The position numbers and the translations under genes are program-made. This document shows positions 1 through 6,851 of a stretch of 13,773 nucleotides of DNA, piece by piece (position 1 is the first letter of the stretch; each line of letters opens with the position of its first letter). The DNA comes from CAYGZM01 sp964354365 (lineage in GTDB: Bacteria > Planctomycetota > Phycisphaerae > Sedimentisphaerales > Anaerobacaceae): assembly GCA_964354365.1 (NCBI GenBank), contig CAYGZM010000101.1, positions 1 through 13,773 of the forward strand. Reading direction: 5' to 3'. The notes beneath the pieces were generated by a model, which ran no database searches, was not told the origin of the DNA, and saw only the letters and a program-made list of their open reading frames with translations.

Positions 1-69
1 CTTGGCCTCTATCATATCAGAGAACTCGAGCGGAGGCAGGCTTTCATGGGATTACGAAGTGGATTCTAA
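1..69 (+). CDS. Possible C-terminal tail of an upstream gene (partial)
   Basis: Reading in the frame that begins at base 1, the first 22 codons are open and end at TAA 67-69, giving a tail that contains HIRELERRQAFMGLRSGF. The mixed charged and hydrophobic residues look like real protein. The end lies 28 nt before the preferred ATG (98) of the DUF4416 gene, a normal intra-operon gap. Too little is present to name a family. The competing frame starting at base 2 is also open and joins the DUF4416 gene, so only one of the two can be coding here. I prefer this tail because DUF4416 proteins normally begin just before their 'P.PVKLFVGIL'-type motif. Confidence 0.35.
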   Translation, partial: LGLYHIRELERRQAFMGLRSGF

Positions 70-97
70 TTCTGTTTGGTTGTCGAAGTACGGGCAA

Positions 98-640
98 ATG
101 TGGGAGTTGAAGGACCCTAAACCGGCAAAGCTGATAATCGGCATCCTTGCCGCCGACCGCAATTGTCTGCACGCGGCGGTCGAGGCCGTGATTGACAAGT
201 TCGGCAAGACCGATTTCACCAGCAACGCCTGGCCCTTTGCCGAGACCGACTATTACAGGGACCAGACGGGCGCCCGTATCCTCAGGCAGTTCGTCTGCTT
301 CGAAAAGCTGATTCACCCCGGCAAACTGGCCGCAATCAAGCTCAAAACCAACAAGATCGAAAGGAAACTGGCCAAAGCCATCGCAATCCCTCTGCCCAGG
401 CCGGTGAACCTCGACCCGGGAATAATCGAGCCGGCAAAACTTGTTTTGGCCACAACAAAAAACTATTCCCATCGTATATACATCGGGAAAAAAATGTATG
501 CAGAAGTGACGCTCGTTTTTGATAAAGGCCGGTGGCAGCCGTTTGAATATACCTACCCCGACTACAGAACGCCGCACTATCACGAGTTCTTCAACAAGGT
601 AAGGGCCCGATTGCTGGAGCAGCTAAAATCGAAACACTAA
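98..640 (+). CDS. DUF4416 family protein
   Basis: A 180-residue protein whose whole length matches DUF4416 as I know it: an N-terminal KPAKLIIGIL strand, then FGKTDFTSNAWPFAETDYY, FVCFEKLIHPGKLAAIKLKTNKIE, VNLDPGIIEPAKLVLATTKNYSHRIYIG, and a C-terminal TYPDYRTPHYHEFFNKVR. The function is unknown; the family occurs in Planctomycetota, Deltaproteobacteria and Nitrospirae, among others. I chose ATG 98 because it puts the conserved start motif close to the N-terminus and gives the usual family length of about 180. The frame is open further upstream to base 2 (possible TTG), but those extra 32 residues do not resemble the family. No clear Shine-Dalgarno site precedes ATG 98. The 3' end overlaps the likely start of the sugar-phosphate transferase gene, suggesting co-transcription. 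Confidence 0.85.
   Translation: MWELKDPKPAKLIIGILAADRNCLHAAVEAVIDKFGKTDFTSNAWPFAETDYYRDQTGARILRQFVCFEKLIHPGKLAAIKLKTNKIERKLAKAIAIPLPRPVNLDPGIIEPAKLVLATTKNYSHRIYIGKKMYAEVTLVFDKGRWQPFEYTYPDYRTPHYHEFFNKVRARLLEQLKSKH
616..619 (+). promoter_or_regulatory. Ribosome binding site candidate (GGAG) for the transferase gene
   Basis: GGAG lies 8 nt upstream of ATC 628, inside the end of the DUF4416 gene. This is ideal spacing for a start at a non-canonical ATC, whereas TTG 691 has no purine-rich site before it. A second possible site, AAGG at 601-604, lies 5 nt before ATT 610 in the same frame. The sequence cannot decide between them. Confidence 0.35.
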
Positions 641-1737
641 CTCTATCAGCGGCAGTCCTGCTTGCAGGTTCGTTCATATTCTCGCTTGCCTTGACGGCGC
701 TGGTAAGAAAGCTGGCTGTTCGCTGTGGATTGGTGGCCCACCCCGCTGCGGACAGGTATCACCGGAGCGTTATTCCCCTCGGCGGCGGCATCGCAATCTT
801 CGCAACGCTGGTGTTCTTCATCGTTGCAGGGGCCGCCGCGATGAGACTCGTGCTTGTCTCCGGCTGGTTTGCCTGGCTTGCCGAGCGGGCCAATATCGAT
901 CCTGCCGATTTTTCAGGCAAGGTCAGCCAGCTCAGCGTTATGCTGCTGGCGGTCTTCGCACTATTTTCGCTCGGCCTCTGGGACGACATCAAGCGCCTCG
1001 GCCCGTTTTTCAAGCTCGCCGTCCAGTTCGCAGTTGCGATAATCGCCGCCGCATTCGCCGATATCAGGGTGGAGCTCTTCATTGAGAACAGGCTGGTTAC
1101 GTCTTTGTTCTCGGCTTTCTGGATAGTCCTGATCGTCAACGCCTTCAACTTTCTCGACAATATGGACGGCCTGTCCGCGGGCGTCGCCGCCATAGCAAGC
1201 TCTATTTTGTTCACCGCCGCTACGATAAGCGGCCAGGTCTTTGTCGGGGGCCTGGCGATCGTCTTTGTCGGGGCGCTGTTGGGATTTCTCGTCTTCAATT
1301 TTCCGCCTGCAAAGATTTTTATGGGCGACGCCGGCTCAATGGTCGTGGGCTTCTTCGTTGCAATGCTGACCCTCCGCACGACCTACTACCACGAGGCGCT
1401 GAGCGGCCGATGGTATCCGGTCCTTATGCCGCTCGTAGTTATGGCCGTGCCGCTTTACGATTTTCTAAGCGTTACCATCCTGCGTATAAGCCAGGGCAGG
1501 AGCCCCTTCGTCGGCGACACTCAGCATTTCTCCCATCGCCTGCGAAAACGCGGCCTGAGCGACACGCAAACGGTTCTGACCTTGTATCTTGCGACGCTCT
1601 GCACCGGCCTTGGCGCGATCTTCCTCTACCAGGTCAATCTCGCCGGCGCGATACTGATCTTCGTTCAGACGGTTATGGTGCTGTCCATCATCGCCATTCT
1701 CGAAACCACCGCAAGCAATGAGAGAAAAGCTGACTAA
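628..1737 (+). CDS. Polyprenyl-phosphate HexNAc-1-phosphate transferase, WecA/MraY family
   Basis: An integral membrane enzyme that transfers a sugar-1-phosphate (GlcNAc-1-P in the best-known relatives) from a UDP-sugar to undecaprenyl phosphate, the first membrane step of surface glycan synthesis. Family motifs, numbered from TTG 691, are: Asp-Asp at D98-D99 (LGLWDDIKRLGP), N150-G160 (NAFNFLDNMDG), the PAKIFMGDAGS motif with G212-S216, and the C-terminal D276..H279..H282 (GDTQHFSHRLRKRG). About ten hydrophobic segments are visible. The motifs fit WecA/TagO-type enzymes better than MraY itself. The first membrane helix (TLTLSAAVLLAGSFIFSLAL) is encoded upstream of TTG 691, and the frame there is open back to a TGA at 544 with no ATG, GTG or TTG. 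I therefore place the start at ATC 628, preceded by GGAG; ATT 610 is the alternative. The 3' end overlaps the ligase gene by 20 nt, so the two are probably translationally coupled. Confidence 0.85.
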   Translation: METLTLSAAVLLAGSFIFSLALTALVRKLAVRCGLVAHPAADRYHRSVIPLGGGIAIFATLVFFIVAGAAAMRLVLVSGWFAWLAERANIDPADFSGKVSQLSVMLLAVFALFSLGLWDDIKRLGPFFKLAVQFAVAIIAAAFADIRVELFIENRLVTSLFSAFWIVLIVNAFNFLDNMDGLSAGVAAIASSILFTAATISGQVFVGGLAIVFVGALLGFLVFNFPPAKIFMGDAGSMVVGFFVAMLTLRTTYYHEALSGRWYPVLMPLVVMAVPLYDFLSVTILRISQGRSPFVGDTQHFSHRLRKRGLSDTQTVLTLYLATLCTGLGAIFLYQVNLAGAILIFVQTVMVLSIIAILETTASNERKAD

Positions 1738-4135
1738 ATCCGATGCGGCCAAGAGCAGGGCCCTTGTCGTCCTTGAGTACGTTTTGCTCGCCTTGTGTCT
1801 TTGCGTGATTGGCCTTCGGACGACTTTCACCGAAAGCCCGACCAGCCAGTCCGCTGCCGCTATGCCCGGCAATCTCAGCGACGCAGTCTATAGTCTGTCG
1901 GTGTCGGCCGTTCTGATATTCTCTTTCGTCCTCTGGCTCGTATGGAGCCTGTGCTCCGACAGGTTTGTGTACCGCCGCACCGGCATCGAGATTGGCCTGT
2001 GTGTTTTTTTCCTCGCCGCGGTTATTGCCGGCTTCGCCGCGGCCGACAAGCGCCTTGCAATCACCGATTCCATAGTACTCCTCGCGCCGCTGCTGATGAC
2101 GATCTTGCTCATCCAGATACTCGACTCCGGCACAAAAGTCAAGCTCGTCCTGGCCGTCATTGTAGCTTTGGCGGTTGTTAACGCTCAGCAGTCCGCAGAC
2201 CAATTCTTCCGGGGCAACCGCATGGCGATTGAGCAATACGAGCAGGACCCCCGCAGCCTGCTCGAACCACTCGGCATTGAGCCTAACACCTTCCAGCACT
2301 TTATGTTCGAGCACCGAATCTATTCGAGAGGCGTTCGCGGCTATTTCACAACGCGTAATTCCGCCGGCTCGTTTCTATTACTGGCCTCCTTCGCCGCGGC
2401 AGCTATTTTCATCGACAGACTCAGAAACCGCAAATCAGGTTCGAGCGATTTGCATATCCTGGCTTGCGGCGTGGCCGCTGCCGTCGTTCTGTTCAGTCTC
2501 GTTCTTACGCGAAGCAAAGGCGCATTCATCGGCTTCTTCTGCGCTGCAATAGTATTCGCCGCACAGCTTCGTTTTGGCAGCCGGCTCAGGGCCCACAGAA
2601 AAGCCCTGTTCGTTGCCTTTGCCCTATTGGGCGTTGTGGCCGTCGTCGTTGTTGCCTCATACGGGTTGAGTCGCGGGCGCCTGCCGGGCGGCAGTTCAAT
2701 GCTCGTCAGGTGGCAGTACTGGCGCGCTGCGGCCCAGATGTATGCCGACCACTGGTTGACCGGCGTCGGTCCGGGCAACTTCTCCGATTATTACACGCGC
2801 TACAAGCCCGACGCCGCGTTGGAATCCGTTGTGGACCCGCACAATTTCCCTCTGAGCATCCTGACGCAGTATGGCCCGCTTGGGCTTGTCGGATTTCTGG
2901 CGATGATTGTAATGCCGTTCTGGATGGTGTTATCTCCCTCTGGGCCGGGCGCGCTGCCCAAGGCTCCCGCATCCGGGCCTGCCCGCCCAGACTATGGCGG
3001 GCCCGCATTCTATACACCGGCTATCGCCTTTGCGGTTTGTATATCGGCTGCACTGTTAATCATCAGACCGGTCATCTTCCCAATGCCGCCCACCGGCTCT
3101 TCCGAGGAAAGACAAGCCGGCATACTCGTGCTGTACATAATGCCCGTGTTCGTATTCCTCGTCGGCTTTCTGCTGGTGGCCGCCGGTCTGGGGCAGCCGA
3201 GGAAAACCGGCCCAAGTCCCACCGCCTCCAGCGTGCAGCGTGGAGCGTATAGGAAAAAACTGGACGCTAAACGCTATCCGCTAAACGCTGACAGCGTTAT
3301 CGCCCCTGCTCTTTTCAGCGCCGCCGCAGGTCTGCTGATTCATAACCTGATAGACTTTGCCATTTTCGAGCCGGGCGTCCTTACAACCTTCTGGGCGATA
3401 ATAGCCTGCCTTATCGCCACGGATTACAGCGAGAACTCTCGGCCATGCTCCGTTCTCAGAACTGTGCCGGTTGTGCGTCTGATAGCGGTCGCTGCCGGGC
3501 TTGCGATTGTTCTGGCGTATCTCAATTACGCCCTTATTCCGGTGGCCGCAAGCGCAGCCAAGACCTACCGGGCACAGCAGGTAATGTCTTTCGACCAATT
3601 CGACCAGATTCATACACTCCTCGATTCCGCCGCAACGGACGATCCATTGGACCCGGCCGCGCTGTCCCTGAACGGACGGCTGTATCTGCGTCATTTCGAG
3701 CTGACCAATAACGCAAATCGAGACCTCCTTGTCAGGGCCGAAAAGTGCTTCCTCGGCGCAATCGACCGCAACGTCGCCGCCTTCAAGAACTTCGAGCGAC
3801 TGACCGACGTCTATATGCTGCTTGCGGAGACCGCGCCTCCGCAGGACTCTACAACCTGGGTCCAAAAAGCATACGACACGGCCTTGCAGGCCATCGAATG
3901 TTACCCCGGCTGCGCAAGGCTGCGAGTCGAAATGGCGAGAATCGCCGAGCAGATGGGCAAAACCGATATTGCAGTCGAACAGTACAAAAAGGCAATCGAC
4001 ATCGAGGACAGCTATGACCGGCAGTTTAAGGCGATATATCCTGAAAAGGAGGAAGCCATCAGCCGGCTTGGCAATGACAAATACCTCTACGCAAAAGAGC
4101 GGCTAAAAGCGCTCTGTGAACAGAAATCCCCCTGA
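1718..4135 (+). CDS. O-antigen ligase/polymerase (Wzy_C) family protein with TPR-like C-terminus
   Basis: An 805-residue polytopic inner-membrane protein. N-terminal hydrophobic helices lead to GVRGYFTTRNSAGSFLLLASF and LTRSKGAFIGFF, then the large extracytoplasmic loop with RWQYWRAAAQMYADHWLTG, GPGNFSDYYTRY and DPHNFPLSILTQYGPLGL (about residues 330-385), which is the Wzy_C (PF04932) signature. Family members join lipid-linked glycan to lipid A core or protein, or polymerise repeat units; the sequence does not say which. After the last helix (near residue 610) the soluble tail at about 620-790 has TPR-like helical pairs such as RLRVEMARIAEQMGKTDIAVEQYKKAID. Two loops carry odd DNA: a Pro/Gly/Ala stretch at about residues 405-428 and a basic stretch at about 500-528, both on palindromic elements. 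ATG 1718 is inside the transferase gene and has no Shine-Dalgarno site, consistent with coupling. The stop lies 9 nt from the end of the opposing queG gene. Confidence 0.85.
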   Translation: MREKLTKSDAAKSRALVVLEYVLLALCLCVIGLRTTFTESPTSQSAAAMPGNLSDAVYSLSVSAVLIFSFVLWLVWSLCSDRFVYRRTGIEIGLCVFFLAAVIAGFAAADKRLAITDSIVLLAPLLMTILLIQILDSGTKVKLVLAVIVALAVVNAQQSADQFFRGNRMAIEQYEQDPRSLLEPLGIEPNTFQHFMFEHRIYSRGVRGYFTTRNSAGSFLLLASFAAAAIFIDRLRNRKSGSSDLHILACGVAAAVVLFSLVLTRSKGAFIGFFCAAIVFAAQLRFGSRLRAHRKALFVAFALLGVVAVVVVASYGLSRGRLPGGSSMLVRWQYWRAAAQMYADHWLTGVGPGNFSDYYTRYKPDAALESVVDPHNFPLSILTQYGPLGLVGFLAMIVMPFWMVLSPSGPGALPKAPASGPARPDYGGPAFYTPAIAFAVCISAALLIIRPVIFPMPPTGSSEERQAGILVLYIMPVFVFLVGFLLVAAGLGQPRKTGPSPTASSVQRGAYRKKLDAKRYPLNADSVIAPALFSAAAGLLIHNLIDFAIFEPGVLTTFWAIIACLIATDYSENSRPCSVLRTVPVVRLIAVAAGLAIVLAYLNYALIPVAASAAKTYRAQQVMSFDQFDQIHTLLDSAATDDPLDPAALSLNGRLYLRHFELTNNANRDLLVRAEKCFLGAIDRNVAAFKNFERLTDVYMLLAETAPPQDSTTWVQKAYDTALQAIECYPGCARLRVEMARIAEQMGKTDIAVEQYKKAIDIEDSYDRQFKAIYPEKEEAISRLGNDKYLYAKERLKALCEQKSP
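2981..3002 (+). repeat. GC-rich perfect inverted repeat inside the ligase gene
   Basis: GCCCGCC (2981-2987) and GGCGGGC (2996-3002) form a perfect 7-bp stem around an 8-nt loop. The element sits in a Pro/Gly/Ala-rich stretch (SPSGPGALPKAPASGPARPDYGG) between two hydrophobic helices, where the family does not need such a linker. It could be a copy of a dispersed palindromic repeat that entered the gene in frame, or chance in GC-rich DNA. Confidence 0.45.
3228..3298 (+). repeat. Heptamer repeat block forming an imperfect inverted repeat, in frame within the ligase gene
   Basis: Three 7-bp units of the form NNAGCGT (3228-3248) are followed by an A-rich spacer and then four units close to ACGCTAA (3264-3291), with a further CAGCGTT at 3292-3298. 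The two sets are reverse complements: arms 3229-3252 and 3267-3290 match at 18 of 24 positions around a 14-nt loop. The block encodes a basic loop (SSVQRGAYRKKLDAKRYPLN, residues 504-523) between membrane helices and keeps the frame open. The period of 7 is unrelated to codon structure, pointing to a DNA-level repeat rather than a protein repeat. Confidence 0.7.
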
Positions 4136-4144
4136 TGCCGCCTG

Positions 4145-5110
4145 TCACGGGCGTTTACCGCGGGCGTTCCCTGCATTTGCCGCACAAATTTGCGCGTTTC
4201 GCTTCACGACATCGAGGCCGAGACGCTTGATGGGTGAATCGTCGAATCTTCGTTCGAAGGATTCGGTGCTCAGACTCAGCACCTCGTCAAGATCCAGTCC
4301 GGCCCCGTCGGGATAGAACTTCAACTCTTGGTTTTTGCACGGCGGAGCATCCTTCCGTACCGGGCAGGCCAGGACGCACTCATCGCAGCCGAACAGCCGG
4401 TTTCCAATTCTCTCGGCCTGCTCTGCGGGGATTGGGCCTTTGAATTCTATCGTTAGGTAGCTGATGCACTTATTTGCGTCGAATTGGCCATCCACTCGCA
4501 GCGCACCGGTGGGGCAGGCATCCATACATCTGTTGCAGCTGGCACAATTACCGCCAATCGGCCTGTCAGGCTGCAGTTTGAGAGTTGTTACTATCTCCGC
4601 GAGGAATATCTGCGGCCCGAGCGCAGGGTGTATCAGCGTGTGGTTTTTGCCGATAAATCCAAGCCCGGCACGCATTGCCAAAGCCCTCTCGGCTAACGGC
4701 GCCGAATCGACACAAATCTTGAATCGCACACTCTCCCCGGCGATAGAAACGATAAAGTCGGCCAGCTTGCCAAGCCGTCTCTTTATGAACGGATGGTAAT
4801 CCTCGTACTGAGCGTACTCAGCAATCCTGCCTGTCGGTCTGGTAGCCTCTGCTTGTCTGGGTGGCTGCTTGGGCGGTTTGTAGCTCAGGCCCACGACAAT
4901 GACCGACCGGGCGTTCTCCAGGAGCTTGGCCGGGTCAATGCGTTTCTCGAAGTTGCGGTGCATATACCTCATCTGGCCTGCATAGCCGGCCTTGAGCCAC
5001 GCCGAGAGCAATTCAGCCTGCCCTGCATCGATTGGCGATGCGTCGGTTATGCCGACCGCATCGAAGCCCAATTCAATCGCTTTACCCTTTATGTCGTCCT
5101 CTAAGCTCAT
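4145..5110 (-). CDS. queG: Epoxyqueuosine reductase QueG
   Basis: A cytoplasmic cobalamin- and iron-sulfur-dependent enzyme that reduces epoxyqueuosine to queuosine at the tRNA wobble position. Numbered from ATG 5110 (321 residues), the N-terminal LGFDAVGITDA and RIDPAKLLENARSVIVVGLSY are followed by VDSAPLAERALAMRAGLGFIGKN with the conserved acid D135. Two 4Fe-4S sites follow: C189, C192, C195, C199 (NCASCNRCMDACP) and C215 with C242, C245, C249 (LFGCDECVLACP), together with the typical CISYLTIE segment. The C-terminal KRNAQICAANAGN matches the family. The protein stops there and so lacks the HEAT-like tail of E. coli QueG (about 379 residues). ATG 5144-5146 lies in frame 12 codons upstream, but the family alignment fits the inner ATG and neither has a Shine-Dalgarno site. 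It is convergent with the ligase gene and divergent from the symporter. Confidence 0.93.
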   Translation of the reverse strand: MSLEDDIKGKAIELGFDAVGITDASPIDAGQAELLSAWLKAGYAGQMRYMHRNFEKRIDPAKLLENARSVIVVGLSYKPPKQPPRQAEATRPTGRIAEYAQYEDYHPFIKRRLGKLADFIVSIAGESVRFKICVDSAPLAERALAMRAGLGFIGKNHTLIHPALGPQIFLAEIVTTLKLQPDRPIGGNCASCNRCMDACPTGALRVDGQFDANKCISYLTIEFKGPIPAEQAERIGNRLFGCDECVLACPVRKDAPPCKNQELKFYPDGAGLDLDEVLSLSTESFERRFDDSPIKRLGLDVVKRNAQICAANAGNARGKRP

Positions 5111-5117
5111 CAGGGCG

Positions 5118-5123
5118 ATTATA
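5118..5123 (-). promoter_or_regulatory. Possible -10 box (TATAAT) of queG
   Basis: An exact TATAAT on the - strand ends 7 nt before the preferred queG ATG at 5110. The hexamer 17 nt upstream (ATGCAA on the - strand) matches TTGACA at only 3 of 6 positions. If functional, transcription would begin at or within a base or two of the ATG, giving a leaderless mRNA, which would explain the missing ribosome binding site. It could also be chance. Confidence 0.3.
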
Positions 5124-5176
5124 CCTGATTTGGCCACCCGTTGCATCGATAGGGACGCGCAGGCGGCGGTATTTGG

Positions 5177-5205
5177 TTGAACAGTGCCGATGTATGGGTT
5201 ATCTT
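5177..5205 (+). promoter_or_regulatory. Possible sigma-70-type promoter for the symporter gene
   Basis: TTGAAC (5177-5182), a 17-nt spacer, and TATCTT (5200-5205) each match four of six consensus positions at ideal spacing. The site lies in the divergent gap between queG and the symporter, leaving a leader of about 55 nt before ATG 5266. It is a weak match in an expected place; nothing else in this gap stands out. Confidence 0.35.
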
Positions 5206-5265
5206 ATGGCCCAAAACAAAAATCTACAGGACAAGACTGAAGGCCTTTAGGCAGGGCAAACGCTT

Positions 5266-6801
5266 ATGCAAGGAAACCTCGGTTACGTTGATATTGCCAT
5301 CCTTATTCTCTACGGCTGCATTGTGATCGGGATGGGCGTCTATTACACCCGCAAGTCGCAGACGGCCGAGCAGTTTATGGTGGCGGGCCGCACCATCCCG
5401 GCCTGGGCCGCGGGGCTGGCAGTGATGAGCACCTATACGAGCAGCATTTCGTATATCGCTACGCCCGGCATGGCCTTCGACAGCAACTGGCATCCCATAA
5501 TCTTCTCGCTTTGCATAATCCCGGTAGCGTGGCTCGCCTGCAGGTTTGCCGTGCCGTACTATCGCAAGAGGCGCCTGATCTCCGTCTATTCCTTTCTGGA
5601 GGAAAGGCTCGGCGCGTGGGGACGAGTATGTGCGGCGTTATCCTTCCTGCTTTATATGGTCGGACGCGTCGCCGTAATTCTGTATTTAGTCGGCTTGCTC
5701 CTGGGGACGTTTGTCTCGTGGAACATCGCCGCGCTGATAGTGATCATCGGCCTTGTCACAGTCATATACACCCTGCTCGGAGGAATGGAGGCTGTAATCT
5801 GGACCGACGTAGTACAGTCGGCCATTATGATTGCAGGGGTGCTTTTCTGCGCGGCGTTTCTGTCCCTGCGCATCCTGTCGGGCCCGGAGCCGTTAATAGA
5901 AACGGCCATTCAACAGGGCAAGTTCAGCTTCGGCAGCCTCAAGCTCTCCCTCAGCAGCCAGCAGCTCCTCTCCAGCCGGACGATATGGGTGATGATCATA
6001 TACGGAATCACCGAGAACCTGCGGAACCTCCTGGCCGACCAGAACTACGTCCAGAAGTACTGCTCGGTTCCCACAGAGCGACAGGCCAAACGCTCAATCT
6101 GGATTGCGATGCTGATATATATTCCGCTTACCGCCGCCTTTCTATACATCGGCACGGCCCTTTTTGCCTTCTACTCTCAGAGCGGCGAATTGGCGCAGGC
6201 CGGCGTCACCAAAGGCGACGAGGTCTTTCCCTATTTCATCGCAAAGCAGGTTCCGCCGGTTTTCAAGGGCCTGATCGTCGCGGCAATTCTCGCCGCCGCT
6301 ATGAGCACCGTTGATTCGGCCCTGAACTGCTCGGCAACAGTCCTGCTGCTGGATTTCTGCAAACGGTATTTCCGGCCCGGTATTGGCGAGCGGGCTAGTG
6401 TGATCTTCTTACGGACGGCGACGGTCGCCTGGGGCGCGCTCGGAACCGCCTTTGCGATCTTGATGATAAAGGCCAAGAGCGCATTGAACGTCTGGTGGCA
6501 GATTTCCGGCATCTTCGGCGGGGTAATGCTCGGACTATTCATCTTGTCCCTGCCCAAGATCCGCCTTCGTCTGTGGCAGGGTCTTGTCTCGATTGCGGCG
6601 AGCATCGTCGTAATCACCTGGGCAACTTTTGTTCGACAGGATTTCGTAGCTGATCATTTGCCTCAGTCGTGGCATTGGGTGCAGTGCAATCTCGACGGGA
6701 TCATTGTAGGGGCCGCCGGGACCGCCGCCCTGATGGTAGTCGCCTGCATCTTCGCCCTCGCCAATAAGTGTCTCAATTCGACGACCTCAAACAACGCTTG
6801 A
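5266..6801 (+). CDS. Sodium:solute symporter (SSS family, TC 2.A.21)
   Basis: A 511-residue inner-membrane transporter with about 13 hydrophobic helices. It begins with a short outside end, then a first helix (VDIAILILYGCIVIGMGVYY) and the family's KSQTAEQFMVAGRTIPAWAAGLAVMSTYTSSISYI segment. The PYYRKRRLISVYSFLEERLG loop and the LLGGMEAVIWTDVVQSAIMI helix are typical of SGLT/PutP/NanT-like carriers. AAMSTVDSALNCSAT (near residues 344-358) is the helix that usually supplies Na+-coordinating Ser/Thr in this fold. Family members use the sodium gradient to import sugars, sialic acid, amino acids, vitamins or carboxylates; the substrate cannot be read here. ATG 5266 has a modest purine-rich AGGCAGGG upstream. 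The secreted-protein gene starts 50 nt downstream on the same strand, suggesting one transcript and uptake of a product made outside the membrane. Confidence 0.9.
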   Translation: MQGNLGYVDIAILILYGCIVIGMGVYYTRKSQTAEQFMVAGRTIPAWAAGLAVMSTYTSSISYIATPGMAFDSNWHPIIFSLCIIPVAWLACRFAVPYYRKRRLISVYSFLEERLGAWGRVCAALSFLLYMVGRVAVILYLVGLLLGTFVSWNIAALIVIIGLVTVIYTLLGGMEAVIWTDVVQSAIMIAGVLFCAAFLSLRILSGPEPLIETAIQQGKFSFGSLKLSLSSQQLLSSRTIWVMIIYGITENLRNLLADQNYVQKYCSVPTERQAKRSIWIAMLIYIPLTAAFLYIGTALFAFYSQSGELAQAGVTKGDEVFPYFIAKQVPPVFKGLIVAAILAAAMSTVDSALNCSATVLLLDFCKRYFRPGIGERASVIFLRTATVAWGALGTAFAILMIKAKSALNVWWQISGIFGGVMLGLFILSLPKIRLRLWQGLVSIAASIVVITWATFVRQDFVADHLPQSWHWVQCNLDGIIVGAAGTAALMVVACIFALANKCLNSTTSNNA

Positions 6802-6841
6802 CGTCACCCGGTCTGCAATATAGACTTCAGTAAAAACTCAC

Positions 6842-6846
6842 AGAGG
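6842..6846 (+). promoter_or_regulatory. Ribosome binding site of the large secreted protein
   Basis: AGAGG lies 5 nt before ATG 6852. It supports that start, which puts an intact signal peptide at the N-terminus. The 50-nt gap after the symporter gene shows no terminator. Confidence 0.5.
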
Positions 6847-6851
6847 TCTCT

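Noticed and set aside
2..97. N-terminal extension of the DUF4416 protein from TTG at base 2
   Set aside because: The 32 extra residues do not resemble the family start, the family length fits ATG 98, and a different frame here gives a plausible upstream gene tail.
44..583. Long open frame (179 codons) on the - strand opposite the DUF4416 gene
   Set aside because: It is antisense to a recognisable family, shows no known motifs, and arises from GC-rich codon use on the other strand.
3228..3298. CRISPR-like or tandem-repeat array
   Set aside because: Units are 7 bp with no unique spacers, and the block is within an intact coding frame.
5206..5250. 14-codon ORF (MAQNKNLQDKTEGL) just before the symporter
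   Set aside because: No ribosome binding site, no attenuator hairpin nearby, and too short to distinguish from chance.
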